From NCBI RefSeq assembly GCF_009882935.1, contig NZ_WTVA01000001.1:634238-698237 (forward strand): a DNA stretch of 64,000 bases. Direction: 5' to 3'. The notes below the pieces were generated by a model. It worked only from the letters and a program-made list of their open reading frames with translations. It was not told the origin of the DNA and made no database searches. The position numbers and the translations under genes were made by a program. This DNA is from Sneathiella chungangensis. GTDB taxonomy: Bacteria; Pseudomonadota; Alphaproteobacteria; Sneathiellales; Sneathiellaceae. Of this stretch, positions 8,606-16,920 are shown piece after piece; the first letter of the stretch is position 1; the number at the start of each line of letters is the position of its first letter.

Positions 8606-10033
8606 TCACTCCTCCAGCACCCAGGTGTCCTTGGTGCCGCCGCCCTGGCTCGAATTGACGACGAGCGAGCCCGCCTTCAGCGCCACCCGCGTGAGCCCGC
8701 CCGGCGTGATCTCGACATTCCTTGGCGAGACCAGCACGAAGGGCCTGAGATCGACATGGCGCGGCGCCAGTCCCTTCTTGGTCAGGATCGGCACGGTCGA
8801 GAGCGCCAAAGTCGGCTGCGCGATATAGTTTCCGGGCTTGGCCTTCAGCTTGGTGCGGAAGGCAGAAATCTCCCGCTTGCTCGCGGCGGGCCCGACAAGC
8901 ATCCCGTAGCCGCCGGAGCCATGCACCTCCTTGACCACCAGTTCGTGAAGATTTTCCAGCACATAGGCAAGGGCGTCCGGCTCCGCGCAGCGCCAGGTCG
9001 GCACATTCTGGAGCATCGCCTTCTCGCCGGTATAGAATTCCACGATCTCCGGGATATAGGAATAGATCGCCTTGTCATCGGCAATGCCCGTTCCCGGCGC
9101 ATTCGCAATCGTGATGCCGCCCGCGCGGTAGACGTCCATAATCCCGGCAACGCCCAGCTGCGACTGCGGATTGAAGGTCAGCGGGTCGAGGAAATCATCG
9201 TCGACGCGGCGATACAATACATCGATGGGATCGTAGCCGCGCGTCGTCCGCATGGCGATCCGCCCGTCGACGACCCGCAGGTCATGCCCCTCCACCAGTT
9301 CCGCCCCCATCTGGTCGGCAAGGAACGAATGCTCGAAATAGGCGGAATTATGGATGCCCGGCGTCAGCACCGCGATGACCGGCTTGCCGTCGCAGACCGG
9401 GGGCGCGCAATCACCGAGCGAGCGGCGGAGATTCTTCGGATAATCGCTGACCCGCCGCACCCGGACCTGCGCGAACAGCTCGGGAAACATATGCAGCATC
9501 GTCTCGCGATTCTCCAGCATATAGGAGACGCCCGAGGGCGTGCGCGCGTTATCCTCCAGCACGTAGAACTGATCCTCGCCGGTGCGCACGAGGTCGGTCC
9601 CGACGATATGGGTATAGACATTGCCCGGCGGCGACACGCCGATCATCTGCGGCAGGAAGGCGTCGTTGTTGGCGATCAGTTCCTTGGGGATGCGTCCGGC
9701 GCGGATGATCTCCTGGCGGTGGTAGATATCATGAAGAAACGCGTTGATTGCCCGCACGCGCTGCTCGATGCCGCGTTCAAGCCGCGACCATTCGCGCGCC
9801 GAAATTACCCGCGGAATGATATCGAAGGGAATCAGCCGCTCCGCCGCCTCCTCGCGTCCGTAGACATTAAAGGTGATCCCGGTGCGGCGGAAAAACGCCT
9901 CGGACGCGGCGGATTTGCGGCGCAGTCTCGCCGGGTCCTCCGTCTCGAGCCATTTTTGATAATCCTGGTAGGGATACCGGACCGAGCCCGCCTCCCCGTT
10001 CATTTCATCAAAAATAGTCTGCGATTTCTGCAT
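8606..10033 (-). CDS. Circularly permuted type 2 ATP-grasp protein
   Basis: The 475-residue protein has the features of the circularly permuted ATP-grasp family (formerly DUF404/DUF407): RLIPFDIIPRVISAREW, QFYVLEDNARTPSGVSY, the VKEVHGSGGYGMLVGP nucleotide loop and the C-terminal LRPFVLVS. ATP-grasp enzymes form amide or peptide bonds through an acyl-phosphate, so this is the likely ligase of the Anbu operon. I start at the ATG at 10033 (MQKSQTIFDEMN); in-frame codons upstream give an atypical N-terminus. It is the first gene of the operon, so the promoter should lie in 10034-10290. Confidence 0.88.
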   Translation of the reverse strand: MQKSQTIFDEMNGEAGSVRYPYQDYQKWLETEDPARLRRKSAASEAFFRRTGITFNVYGREEAAERLIPFDIIPRVISAREWSRLERGIEQRVRAINAFLHDIYHRQEIIRAGRIPKELIANNDAFLPQMIGVSPPGNVYTHIVGTDLVRTGEDQFYVLEDNARTPSGVSYMLENRETMLHMFPELFAQVRVRRVSDYPKNLRRSLGDCAPPVCDGKPVIAVLTPGIHNSAYFEHSFLADQMGAELVEGHDLRVVDGRIAMRTTRGYDPIDVLYRRVDDDFLDPLTFNPQSQLGVAGIMDVYRAGGITIANAPGTGIADDKAIYSYIPEIVEFYTGEKAMLQNVPTWRCAEPDALAYVLENLHELVVKEVHGSGGYGMLVGPAASKREISAFRTKLKAKPGNYIAQPTLALSTVPILTKKGLAPRHVDLRPFVLVSPRNVEITPGGLTRVALKAGSLVVNSSQGGGTKDTWVLEE

Positions 10034-10297
10034 GCAACCAGAGTAGATGAATTGTGCTGCGGCGCAACAGGAAAATTCACGCAAAAGCCCTCCGGACACC
10101 CGAAACCCGTCACCTGCCCCTTTCCCCGCCCCCGCAACGCGCCTTCCCGGCCACGGCGGGTGCGTGCGATTTCTATGATCGCGGGGAATTCGCCGAAATC
10201 GCGGCGCTTTACGGGCCCATGGAGCATTTCCAGTCAGGCGGGAAAGTCGACGCCTGACGCCCCGCCGCCGGGCCGTTTCTCCGCGCCATTGTTGCGC
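10034..10297. other. Non-coding gap between the Anbu operon and the tRNA-Cys promoter
   Basis: No gene is supported here. It should hold the leftward promoter of the four-gene Anbu operon, but I see no strong -35/-10 pair and no clear operator. Its composition is like that of its neighbours. Confidence 0.5.
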
Positions 10298-10326
10298 TTG
10301 ACACTCCCTGCCGAAAGCCTTACAAC
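10298..10326 (+). promoter_or_regulatory. Promoter of tRNA-Cys
   Basis: TTGACA at 10298-10303 and TACAAC at 10321-10326 are 17 bases apart, a sigma-70-like arrangement with a perfect -35 box. Transcription would start near 10333, about 27 bases before the mature tRNA. Confidence 0.65.
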
Positions 10327-10359
10327 GCCAAGGCTTTCGGCGTCACACCACGATATCGA

Positions 10360-10433
10360 GGCCTGGTGGCGGAGTGGTGACGCAGCGGATTGCAAATCCG
10401 TGTACACCGGTTCGATTCCGGTCCAGGCCTCCA
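10360..10433 (+). tRNA. tRNA-Cys (GCA)
   Basis: The 74-base cloverleaf includes an encoded CCA end. The acceptor stem GGCCTGG (10360-10366) pairs with CCAGGCC (10423-10429), followed by discriminator T and CCA. The anticodon stem GCGGA/TCCGT (one wobble pair) encloses the loop TTGCAAA with anticodon GCA. The T arm has ACCGG, loop TTCGATT and CCGGT. Confidence 0.97.
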
Positions 10434-10546
10434 AATTTCCCCCGAAAAATCATCGATTTTCTCACAGACCCCGGCGCCCGCGCGTCATCGACCCGGCGTC
10501 CCGCTGAGGCCGCCGTCCGTCCGCCCTGTGAGTTGAGGAGACATCG

Positions 10547-10783
10547 ATGTATATCGCAATCGGAATTCTACTGCCCTGGCTGCTGTTTTTCATGCTCGGC
10601 CGTACGGTCGAGGGGGTCATCTGCCTGATCCTGCAACTGACCGTGCTCGGCTGGCTGCCCGCCGCGATCTGGGCGCTCGTGGCCCTGCACCGCTCCCGCC
10701 CCGGCCGCCGCAAGCCAAAGTCCGCCAAGCCCGGCAGGTATCCCCGCCATCGGGCAATTGCCAAGTCCGGCAAGGTTGGGTAA
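10547..10783 (+). CDS. YqaE/Pmp3 family small membrane protein, long basic tail
   Basis: The 78-residue peptide has two predicted membrane helices (residues 3-22 and 26-47) with the Pmp3/UPF0057 signature: GVICLILQLTVLGWLPAAIW. Pmp3-type proteolipids influence membrane potential and salt tolerance in yeast and plants; the bacterial role is unclear. A GAGGAG ribosome site precedes the ATG. Unlike the usual 50-60 residue family members, it carries about 28 extra C-terminal residues rich in Arg, Lys and Pro. A second copy follows 38 bases downstream, so the pair looks like a tandem duplication. Confidence 0.85.
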   Translation: MYIAIGILLPWLLFFMLGRTVEGVICLILQLTVLGWLPAAIWALVALHRSRPGRRKPKSAKPGRYPRHRAIAKSGKVG

Positions 10784-10821
10784 GCTGCCCGCCAGTCGTC
10801 AAATTTCGGGAGTTGTGTTAC

Positions 10822-11013
10822 ATGAGACTGATTATCGCGCTTATCCTGCCGTTTCTGGTGTTCTTCACCATCGGCAAGCCGTTCCAGGGGATTATCTGCC
10901 TGATCCTGCAACTCACGCTGATCGGCTGGATCCCGGCCGCGATCTGGGCCGTCTATGCGCTCAGCCAGTATAACACGGACAAGAAGATCGCCGCGGCCCA
11001 CGGCGAGGAATAG
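10822..11013 (+). CDS. YqaE/Pmp3 family small membrane protein, second copy
   Basis: The 63-residue protein is paralogous to the one just upstream: GIICLILQLTLIGWIPAAIW aligns position by position with it. It has two membrane helices and a short hydrophilic tail, the standard family length. I use the ATG at 10822, which has GGGAG nine bases upstream, rather than a TTG three codons earlier. It probably shares a transcript with the upstream copy. Confidence 0.85.
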   Translation: MRLIIALILPFLVFFTIGKPFQGIICLILQLTLIGWIPAAIWAVYALSQYNTDKKIAAAHGEE

Positions 11014-11076
11014 CGCGCGCGCCGCGCCGCCGCGCCGGATTGACGCGATTTTTTTGCCGAAACCGGAAATCAGGAC

Positions 11077-11105
11077 TTGGCAGGCCAAGGCGCAATTGCT
11101 ATAAG
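11077..11105 (+). promoter_or_regulatory. Promoter of tRNA-Asn
   Basis: TTGGCA (11077-11082) and TATAAG (11100-11105) are separated by 17 bases. The predicted start is near 11112, about 23 bases before the tRNA. Confidence 0.6.
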
Positions 11106-11134
11106 CCGCCATCCCGGTATAATTCGGGCCCTGA

Positions 11135-11210
11135 TCCCCGATAGCTCAGTTGGTAGAGCAGCTGACTGTTAATCAGCCTGTCACAGGTTCGAGTCCTGTT
11201 CGGGGAGCCA
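11135..11210 (+). tRNA. tRNA-Asn (GTT)
   Basis: A 76-base tRNA with encoded CCA. The acceptor TCCCCGA (11135-11141) pairs with TCGGGGA (11200-11206), then G and CCA. The anticodon stem GCTGA/TCAGC holds the loop CTGTTAA with anticodon GTT. The T arm CACAGGTTCGAGTCCTGT is canonical. A terminator follows within ten bases. Confidence 0.97.
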
Positions 11211-11216
11211 ATTCAA

Positions 11217-11249
11217 AAGCCTTCGGAAACCCTTCCGGAGGCTTTTTTT
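11217..11249 (+). terminator. Rho-independent terminator after tRNA-Asn
   Basis: Ten-base arms AAGCCTTCGG and CCGGAGGCTT (one wobble pair) around an eight-base loop are followed by seven T residues. The position directly after the tRNA fits its role. Confidence 0.85.
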
Positions 11250-11311
11250 CTTCTGTCCGCGTCCACCACCGGGGGCTGGACAGGGCGGGGTTGGGATATC
11301 AGAATGGCGGC

Positions 11312-12337
11312 ATGAAAAACGCTGTCCCCACTGATCCCGTCAAGGTGAGTTTGCTGGCGCTGCCCGAGAGCACGCCGGCGGCGCTCTATGGCCTGTATGA
11401 GGTGCTCTCCTCGGTCGGGGTGAGCTGGGCGGAGGTGACGGGCGACGGCGAGCCGGCGCCGCTGATGGAGGTCAAGATCGTCTCGGAAGACGGCCGGGAT
11501 TTCGCCAGCGCCATCGGCACCCCCATCGCGCCCCATGCCGCCCTGCATGAGGTCAACCGGACCGACATCGTCATCGTTGCCGATCTCGCGCTGGTGCCCG
11601 AGCGCGGTGCCGATTATTCCTGGCCGGCGATGACCGACTGGGTGCGGGCGCAGTATGACCAGGGCGCGACGGTCTGTTCGGTCTGTACAGGAACCGCCTT
11701 CCTTGCGGGTACCGGCCTTCTCGATCATTGCGAGGCGACGACCCACTGGGCGGCCGCGGAGATGATCCGGGCGATGCGGCCGGAAATCGACCTGAAACCG
11801 GAGCGCATCCTGGTTCCGGCCGGACCGGGCCACCGGATCATCACCAGCGGCGGCTCGTCTTCCTGGCAGGACCTGACGCTGTATCTGATCGCCCGCTATT
11901 GCGGCCAGGCGGAGGCCGTACGGACCGCCAAGGTCTTCCTGATCGGCGATCATAATGACGGCCAGCTTCCCTTCACCGCCGTGCCGCCGCCACGCCAGCA
12001 CGAGGACGCAGTCATTGCCGATTGCCAGCGCTGGATCGCCATGAACTATCATGAGGCCAATCCGGTCGCCAGGATGACCGCCCGCTCCGGCCTTGGCGAG
12101 CGCACCTTCAAGCGGCGCTTTCAGGCGGCCACCGGCTTCTCGCCCATGGACTATGTGCAGGCGCTCCGTATCGAGGAGGCGAAGCAAACGCTGGAAACGG
12201 ACGATACCCCGATCGAGGAGATCGCCCGTTCGCTGGGCTACGAGGACCCGGCCTTTTTCCGCCGCCTGTTCAAGAAGCGCACGGGCGTGACGCCGGGCCG
12301 CTACCGCCAGCGCTACCAGAGCCACATCCGGTTCTAG
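11312..12337 (+). CDS. GlxA-family transcriptional regulator (DJ-1/PfpI domain + AraC HTH)
   Basis: The 341-residue regulator has an N-terminal DJ-1/PfpI-like domain (about 10-200), with a nucleophile-elbow Cys125 in SVCTGTAFLA, and a C-terminal AraC-type double HTH (about 238-335; ARMTARSGLGERTFKRRFQ and EEIARSLGYEDPAFFRRLFK). Family members regulate quaternary amine, arginine or other amino-acid catabolism genes; the target here is unknown. The start is the ATG at 11312; further upstream the frame would run into tRNA-Asn. Its stop overlaps that of the convergent methyltransferase gene. No obvious target operon is adjacent, although the methyltransferase is a candidate. Confidence 0.88.
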   Translation: MKNAVPTDPVKVSLLALPESTPAALYGLYEVLSSVGVSWAEVTGDGEPAPLMEVKIVSEDGRDFASAIGTPIAPHAALHEVNRTDIVIVADLALVPERGADYSWPAMTDWVRAQYDQGATVCSVCTGTAFLAGTGLLDHCEATTHWAAAEMIRAMRPEIDLKPERILVPAGPGHRIITSGGSSSWQDLTLYLIARYCGQAEAVRTAKVFLIGDHNDGQLPFTAVPPPRQHEDAVIADCQRWIAMNYHEANPVARMTARSGLGERTFKRRFQAATGFSPMDYVQALRIEEAKQTLETDDTPIEEIARSLGYEDPAFFRRLFKKRTGVTPGRYRQRYQSHIRF

Positions 12338-13419
12338 GCTTTCGAGACGAACCAGACATTCATCGGATCCTCCTCGAACATATGGCGCTCGACACGGCGA
12401 TAGCCGGCCTCCTTCAGCATCCTCTCCGCCGTTTCCCAGCCCCACATGGTGCCGAGGCCGTCGCCCCCCTGCCCCAGCGATACCGCCATGCAATGGGCAC
12501 AAGACGCCGTATAGAGGAAGGCGGCCATGGGAAATTCGAGGTTATTCTCAAGATGTGCCGAACCGCCGATATCCTGCATCAGATGCACGCCGCCCGGCCG
12601 CAACGCCCGCCGAAGCCGCTTCAGATAATCCGCCGGATGCTTCTGGTCATGCACCGCATCGAAGGTGGTGATCAGATCAAAGCGGGCGACGTCGTCGAAA
12701 TCCGTGAGGTCCCGCGCCTCGAACCTGATGTTCTCAACACCCGCATCGGCGGCGTAATCGCAGGCCGCCTCGATCGCATCGACGCAGAGGTCATAGCCGA
12801 CGAAGCGGTTTTTGGGGAAACGTTCAGCAAGGGCGGTCAGCGCATGCCCGCGCCCGCATCCGGCGTCGAGGACATCGATCCCCGCATCCAGCCGGTCTTT
12901 CAGGCCTGGCTCAAGCGGCAGGACAAGATCGAAGATATTGGCGACCACGGTCTGGTCGCTGTCTTCCGACATGACCTGGTGGAAACAGGGATAATCCTCA
13001 TATTTCATGCCCTGACCGGTTTTGAAACAATCGATCAGCTTATCCTCGATCGCGCCGGTCATCGGAATGAACTGGGCATAGACCGCGAAGTTGCCAAGCG
13101 CGCCGCCGCGGGTGAGCGAGGCCGCATGCGCCGCCGGCAGCTTGTAAAGCCGCGCCCCCGGCTCATAGAGCACGATCCCGCCGGTCACCATGACCGCCAG
13201 CCATTCGCGGACATAGCGCTCCTTCAGGCCCGCCCGCGCCGCGATCTGCGCCGAGGTGAGCGGCCCGGCATCCGCCATGCTGTCGAAAAGGCCGGTCTTG
13301 TGGCCAACCGAAATCATGAAGGCGATGGCGCCCGAATTGATGATGTCGCCCAGTTTTTCGCCAAATTCCTCGGCCTCCTTCCCATCGAAGTCAGGCCATT
13401 GCTGTTCTGCTAATGTCAT
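12334..13419 (-). CDS. SAM-dependent methyltransferase with N-terminal winged-helix domain
   Basis: Class I methyltransferase of 361 residues. The N-terminal winged-helix/dimerisation region contains TSAQIAARAGLKERYVREWL, and the SAM motif I is VLDAGCGRGHALTAL. This layout resembles mycobacterial Rv2258c-like enzymes and small-molecule O-methyltransferases; the substrate is unknown. The ATG at 13419 has GGAG seven bases upstream and is preferred over the in-frame ATG four codons earlier. It converges on the GlxA-type regulator with a four-base overlap of stop codons. Confidence 0.83.
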   Translation of the reverse strand: MTLAEQQWPDFDGKEAEEFGEKLGDIINSGAIAFMISVGHKTGLFDSMADAGPLTSAQIAARAGLKERYVREWLAVMVTGGIVLYEPGARLYKLPAAHAASLTRGGALGNFAVYAQFIPMTGAIEDKLIDCFKTGQGMKYEDYPCFHQVMSEDSDQTVVANIFDLVLPLEPGLKDRLDAGIDVLDAGCGRGHALTALAERFPKNRFVGYDLCVDAIEAACDYAADAGVENIRFEARDLTDFDDVARFDLITTFDAVHDQKHPADYLKRLRRALRPGGVHLMQDIGGSAHLENNLEFPMAAFLYTASCAHCMAVSLGQGGDGLGTMWGWETAERMLKEAGYRRVERHMFEEDPMNVWFVSKA

Positions 13420-13539
13420 TTCATTCTCCATCCATTGATCGGACGGGTGATCCGTCCTGAGCGGATAGCTAATAAAAGAACGCGCGCGGCGGGAGAGCCA
13501 TACCGGTCACAAAGGGGTCATTCCGGCCAGGGGTCGCGC

Positions 13540-14445
13540 TCAGGCCGTGACGGGCGTCACGATTTTGTCCTTCAGGCCGCCCACCACCATTTTCAGCATC
13601 ACCTCGGCGGCCGGGGTCATCTCGCGGTTGCGCCGGGTGATGATGCCGACGGGGCGCGGGATGCGCGGACGGGTGAGCGGGATCGCGACAAGGCCGTCCA
13701 TGCGCACCGCCCGGAGGTAGGAGGAGAGAATCACGCCAAGCCCCGCCCCCGCCGCGACCAGCGCCGCCGCCGTCTGGACGAGCGCTGGCTCCATGATCGC
13801 CCGGAGCGTGATGCCAGTGCCCGCGAGCGCCGCATCGATGCTCTGGCGGACGCCGGTGTCGGTGGACAGCAGGACGATCTCCTCGCCGTCGATCTCCTTC
13901 CAGCCGAGCGTCTTCTTGCCCGCGAGAGGGTGATCCTTCGCCGCGAGCAGCATGATCTCGTCGTTATATATTTTCTGGAAGGCGAGGTTTTCCATCTCCG
14001 GCGGCTCGGACCCGACGCCGAAATCGGCGATGCCGGCGCGCACCCGATCGACCACCGTCCCCCAGATGCTGTCAACCACCTGCACCTTCACGTTCGGGTA
14101 GCGGCGGTGAAATTCCACCAGGATCGGCGGCAGCTGGTTGGCGGCGACGGAGGGAAAGGCGGCGACCGTCACCTTGCCGGCGCGGAGGTCCGACAGGTCC
14201 TTCATATGGCGCACCGCCGCGTCGAGATCGTTCACCGCATTCTCGGCGAGCGGCAGGAACGCCTTGCCCATGTCGGTGAGCGCCACCTGCCGGGTGCTGC
14301 GGGTGATCAGCTTGACGCCAAGCTGTTCCTCGAGCTGGCGGATCAAGAGCGACAGCGAGGGCTGGGTTATATGGATTTCCTCCGCCGCGCGGGTGAAGTG
14401 TAGATGCCGCGCCACCGCGACGAACGCCCTGAAATGTCGGTCCAT
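13540..14445 (-). CDS. LysR-family transcriptional regulator
   Basis: The 301-residue protein has an N-terminal winged helix (LHFTRAAEEIHITQPSLSLL, residues 15-34) and a C-terminal effector-binding domain from about residue 90. It is divergent from an aldehyde dehydrogenase operon with 107 bases between starts, the classic LysR layout. I therefore infer that it controls that operon in response to a pathway intermediate. The effector is not predictable. Length is normal. Confidence 0.92.
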   Translation of the reverse strand: MDRHFRAFVAVARHLHFTRAAEEIHITQPSLSLLIRQLEEQLGVKLITRSTRQVALTDMGKAFLPLAENAVNDLDAAVRHMKDLSDLRAGKVTVAAFPSVAANQLPPILVEFHRRYPNVKVQVVDSIWGTVVDRVRAGIADFGVGSEPPEMENLAFQKIYNDEIMLLAAKDHPLAGKKTLGWKEIDGEEIVLLSTDTGVRQSIDAALAGTGITLRAIMEPALVQTAAALVAAGAGLGVILSSYLRAVRMDGLVAIPLTRPRIPRPVGIITRRNREMTPAAEVMLKMVVGGLKDKIVTPVTA

Positions 14446-14552
14446 GCGCCTGCCCCTATTTATAGATATTTGATATCAATAACGCGTAAAATATTATTTA
14501 TCATATTAATCAGGGCAGGCTAGTCTAATTTTGCAAGCGACGTGAGGGAACC
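14446..14552. promoter_or_regulatory. Divergent LysR/aldehyde dehydrogenase control region
   Basis: This AT-rich spacer lies between the divergent starts in GC-rich surroundings. It contains the perfect palindrome TTGATATCAA at 14470-14479, and a second AT-rich stretch (14490-14510) repeats the ATATT/AATAT theme. LysR proteins bind T-N11-A dyads in exactly this position, so this is the likely operator. Confidence 0.5.
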
Positions 14553-16004
14553 ATGAAAACAATAAGAAAAACAATGCTGCTTGCCGGGGAGGAAATTGAG
14601 GGCATGGGAGGTATTCTCTCGGTTGTCAATCCGGCCGATGGTTCCCTCATCACCGAAATGCGCATGGCCTCCGCCGATCAGGTCGATGCCGCCTTTGCCC
14701 GCGCGCGCGCGGCGCTTTCCAAGAACGACTGGTTCACCCGTCCGCCGCATGAACGGGCAAGCGTCCTCTTCCGCGCCGCCGAGCTGATGCGGGAACGCAA
14801 AGAGACACTCGCCTCCCTGCAGACATCGGAAAATGGCAAGACGCTCAAAGAATCGCTCGGGCAAGTGGACGCCGCCGCCGGGATCGTCCGCTATTTCGCC
14901 TCGGTCTCTGAGACCGTGGAGGCCGAGGCCCCGCCCCCGCGCGGGCCCTATCTCTCCGTCACCACCCATGAGCCGGTGGGAATCGTCGCGGCGATCACGC
15001 CCTGGAATTCCCCGCTGACCATGGCGGCGCAGAAGCTCGCCCCGGCGCTGGCGGCCGGGAACGCGGTCATCCTGAAACCGTCGGAGTTGACCACCCTCGT
15101 CTCGATCGAGCTTGCCCGCGCCTTTATCGATGCGGGCCTGCCCGAAGGGTTGCTCAGCGTTCTTCCCGGCGATCATACGGTCGGCGAGGCGATCATCAAC
15201 CATCCCGACCTTGCCATGGTCTCCTTCACCGGCGGCACCAATGCGGGCCGGGCCATTGCCGAGGCGGTGGCGGGCCGCTTTATCCCGACCATACTGGAGC
15301 TTGGCGGCAAGTCGCCGACCATCGTCTTCGCCGATGCCGATCTTGAGAAGGCGGCGTCGGATGTTTCTTCGGCAATCTTCGGCTCCGGCGGGCAGTCCTG
15401 CGTCGCCGGATCACGGCTTTTCGTGGAAAAAAGCATCTATGACGACTTTATGGAGCGCCTTGTCGCGGCGTCAAAAACGCTGAAGGTCGGGCCGCCGCTG
15501 GACGAGAGCAGCCATATCGGTCCCATGGCCTCGACCGCGCAGCGGGCCCGGATCGAGGGCTATGTGGAGATTGCCCGCAAAGACGGCGGGCGCATCGTCC
15601 TTGGCGGCACGCGGCCCGACGGCGCGGACTATGACGCCGGCGCCTATTACCTACCGACGATCATTGATGGCCTTGATCACGCCTCCCCCGTCTGTCAGGA
15701 GGAAATCTTCGGGAGCGTCCTCGTCGTGCTGCCCTTCACCTCGGAAGAAGACCTGATCGCACTGGCCAACGATACGGTCTTCGGCCTCGCCTGCGGGATC
15801 TGGAGCCGGGACCTCACCAAGGCCTGGCGCGTCGCCGGGGCGATCAAGGCGGGCACGGTCTGGATCAACACCTACAAGCAGCTCAGCATCGCCGCGCCCT
15901 TCGGCGGCTACAAGCAAAGCGGGCTCGGGCGGGAAAAAGGCATTCAGGGCCTCCGCGCCTATCAGCAGACGAAAAGCATCTATCTTGGCGGCCTCGGCGG
16001 TTAG
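14553..16004 (+). CDS. Aldehyde dehydrogenase family protein
   Basis: NAD(P)-dependent aldehyde dehydrogenase of 483 residues that oxidises an aldehyde to a carboxylate. Active-site residues are present: Asn152 in TPWNSPL, Glu249 in LELGGKSP and Cys283 in GGQSCVAGS. The Rossmann motif FTGGTNAGRAIA is at 225-236. It is the first gene of a three-gene operon with a beta-hydroxyacid dehydrogenase 28 bases downstream and a flavoprotein after that. The operon is divergent from a LysR regulator, so it is probably an inducible catabolic function; the substrate is unknown. Confidence 0.92.
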   Translation: MKTIRKTMLLAGEEIEGMGGILSVVNPADGSLITEMRMASADQVDAAFARARAALSKNDWFTRPPHERASVLFRAAELMRERKETLASLQTSENGKTLKESLGQVDAAAGIVRYFASVSETVEAEAPPPRGPYLSVTTHEPVGIVAAITPWNSPLTMAAQKLAPALAAGNAVILKPSELTTLVSIELARAFIDAGLPEGLLSVLPGDHTVGEAIINHPDLAMVSFTGGTNAGRAIAEAVAGRFIPTILELGGKSPTIVFADADLEKAASDVSSAIFGSGGQSCVAGSRLFVEKSIYDDFMERLVAASKTLKVGPPLDESSHIGPMASTAQRARIEGYVEIARKDGGRIVLGGTRPDGADYDAGAYYLPTIIDGLDHASPVCQEEIFGSVLVVLPFTSEEDLIALANDTVFGLACGIWSRDLTKAWRVAGAIKAGTVWINTYKQLSIAAPFGGYKQSGLGREKGIQGLRAYQQTKSIYLGGLGG

Positions 16005-16032
16005 CGCCCGCCGCCCATTTTAAGGAAACAGC

Positions 16033-16920
16033 ATGACGGAGAAGACACAACTCGGATTTATCGGCCTCGGGGTCATGGGCGAGCCGATCTGCCGCAACAT
16101 GACCAACGCCGACCTCGGGTCCATGACGGTATTCGATCTCGCGGACGGGCCGCTCACCCGGCTGGAGGCGGACGGCGCCAGCCGCGCTAAATCCGTGGCC
16201 GAGGTCGCAAAATCCGCACGAATCATCTTCCTCTCGCTCCCTGGCGGACCGGAGGTGGAGAGTATCATTCTCGGAAAAGACGGCCTGCTGGAAAACGGCC
16301 GCAAGGGCCAGATCATTGTCGATATGAGCACCTGCCCCGTCGCCATCGCCCGCAAGGCCGCCGCCGCGCTTGATGAGAAGGGCATGATTTTCGCCGATGC
16401 CCCCGTCGCCCGCACGCGCCAGGCGGCCATTGACGGCACCCTGAGCATCATGGTCGGCAGCGATGAGGAGACGTTCGAGACAATCCGCCCCTATCTTGCC
16501 GCCGCCGCGACCGATATCACCCATTGCGGCGGCGTCGGCACGGGCCAGGTGGTGAAGCTCCTGAACAACATGCTGCTGATCCAGTCCGTCGTCGCGCTGG
16601 CTGAGGCGCTCACCATCGGGGAGCGCGCAGGCGTCGACCGCGAGTTGCTGGTCGAGACGCTCTCCAAGGGCTCGGCGGACAGCTTCGCGCTCCGCAACCA
16701 TGTGAAAAAGGCGATGCTGCCGCGCAATTTCCCCGTGGGCGCCTTCGGCACGGACTATGCGACAAAGGATATTGCTTACGCGCTCGAGCTCGCGGCGGAC
16801 GCGGGCGTTACCTCCCCCGCCGGAGAGCTTGCGAAAAAGATGCTCGAGAAAACCAGCGCGGCGGGATATGGCGCGGAATATTTTCCGGTGCTGCTGAAAC
16901 TGATCGAAGGGGAAGGATAA
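16033..16920 (+). CDS. Beta-hydroxyacid dehydrogenase (3-hydroxyisobutyrate dehydrogenase family)
   Basis: NAD(P)-dependent oxidoreductase of 295 residues. The dinucleotide motif GLGVMG is at 11-16 and the catalytic Lys is K175 in GQVVKLLNN. The usual substrate-binding motif DAPVSGG is replaced by DAPVART (122-128), so the acid it recognises probably differs from 3-hydroxyisobutyrate, tartronate semialdehyde and similar substrates. Its stop overlaps the next start (TAATG), which implies translational coupling with the flavoprotein. It may supply or consume an aldehyde handled by the upstream aldehyde dehydrogenase. Confidence 0.88.
   Translation: MTEKTQLGFIGLGVMGEPICRNMTNADLGSMTVFDLADGPLTRLEADGASRAKSVAEVAKSARIIFLSLPGGPEVESIILGKDGLLENGRKGQIIVDMSTCPVAIARKAAAALDEKGMIFADAPVARTRQAAIDGTLSIMVGSDEETFETIRPYLAAAATDITHCGGVGTGQVVKLLNNMLLIQSVVALAEALTIGERAGVDRELLVETLSKGSADSFALRNHVKKAMLPRNFPVGAFGTDYATKDIAYALELAADAGVTSPAGELAKKMLEKTSAAGYGAEYFPVLLKLIEGEG

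Noticed and set aside
8588-10507. Plus-strand frame opposite the ATP-grasp gene running through tRNA-Cys
   Set aside because: It would translate a tRNA gene and has no family resemblance; the ATP-grasp gene is clear.
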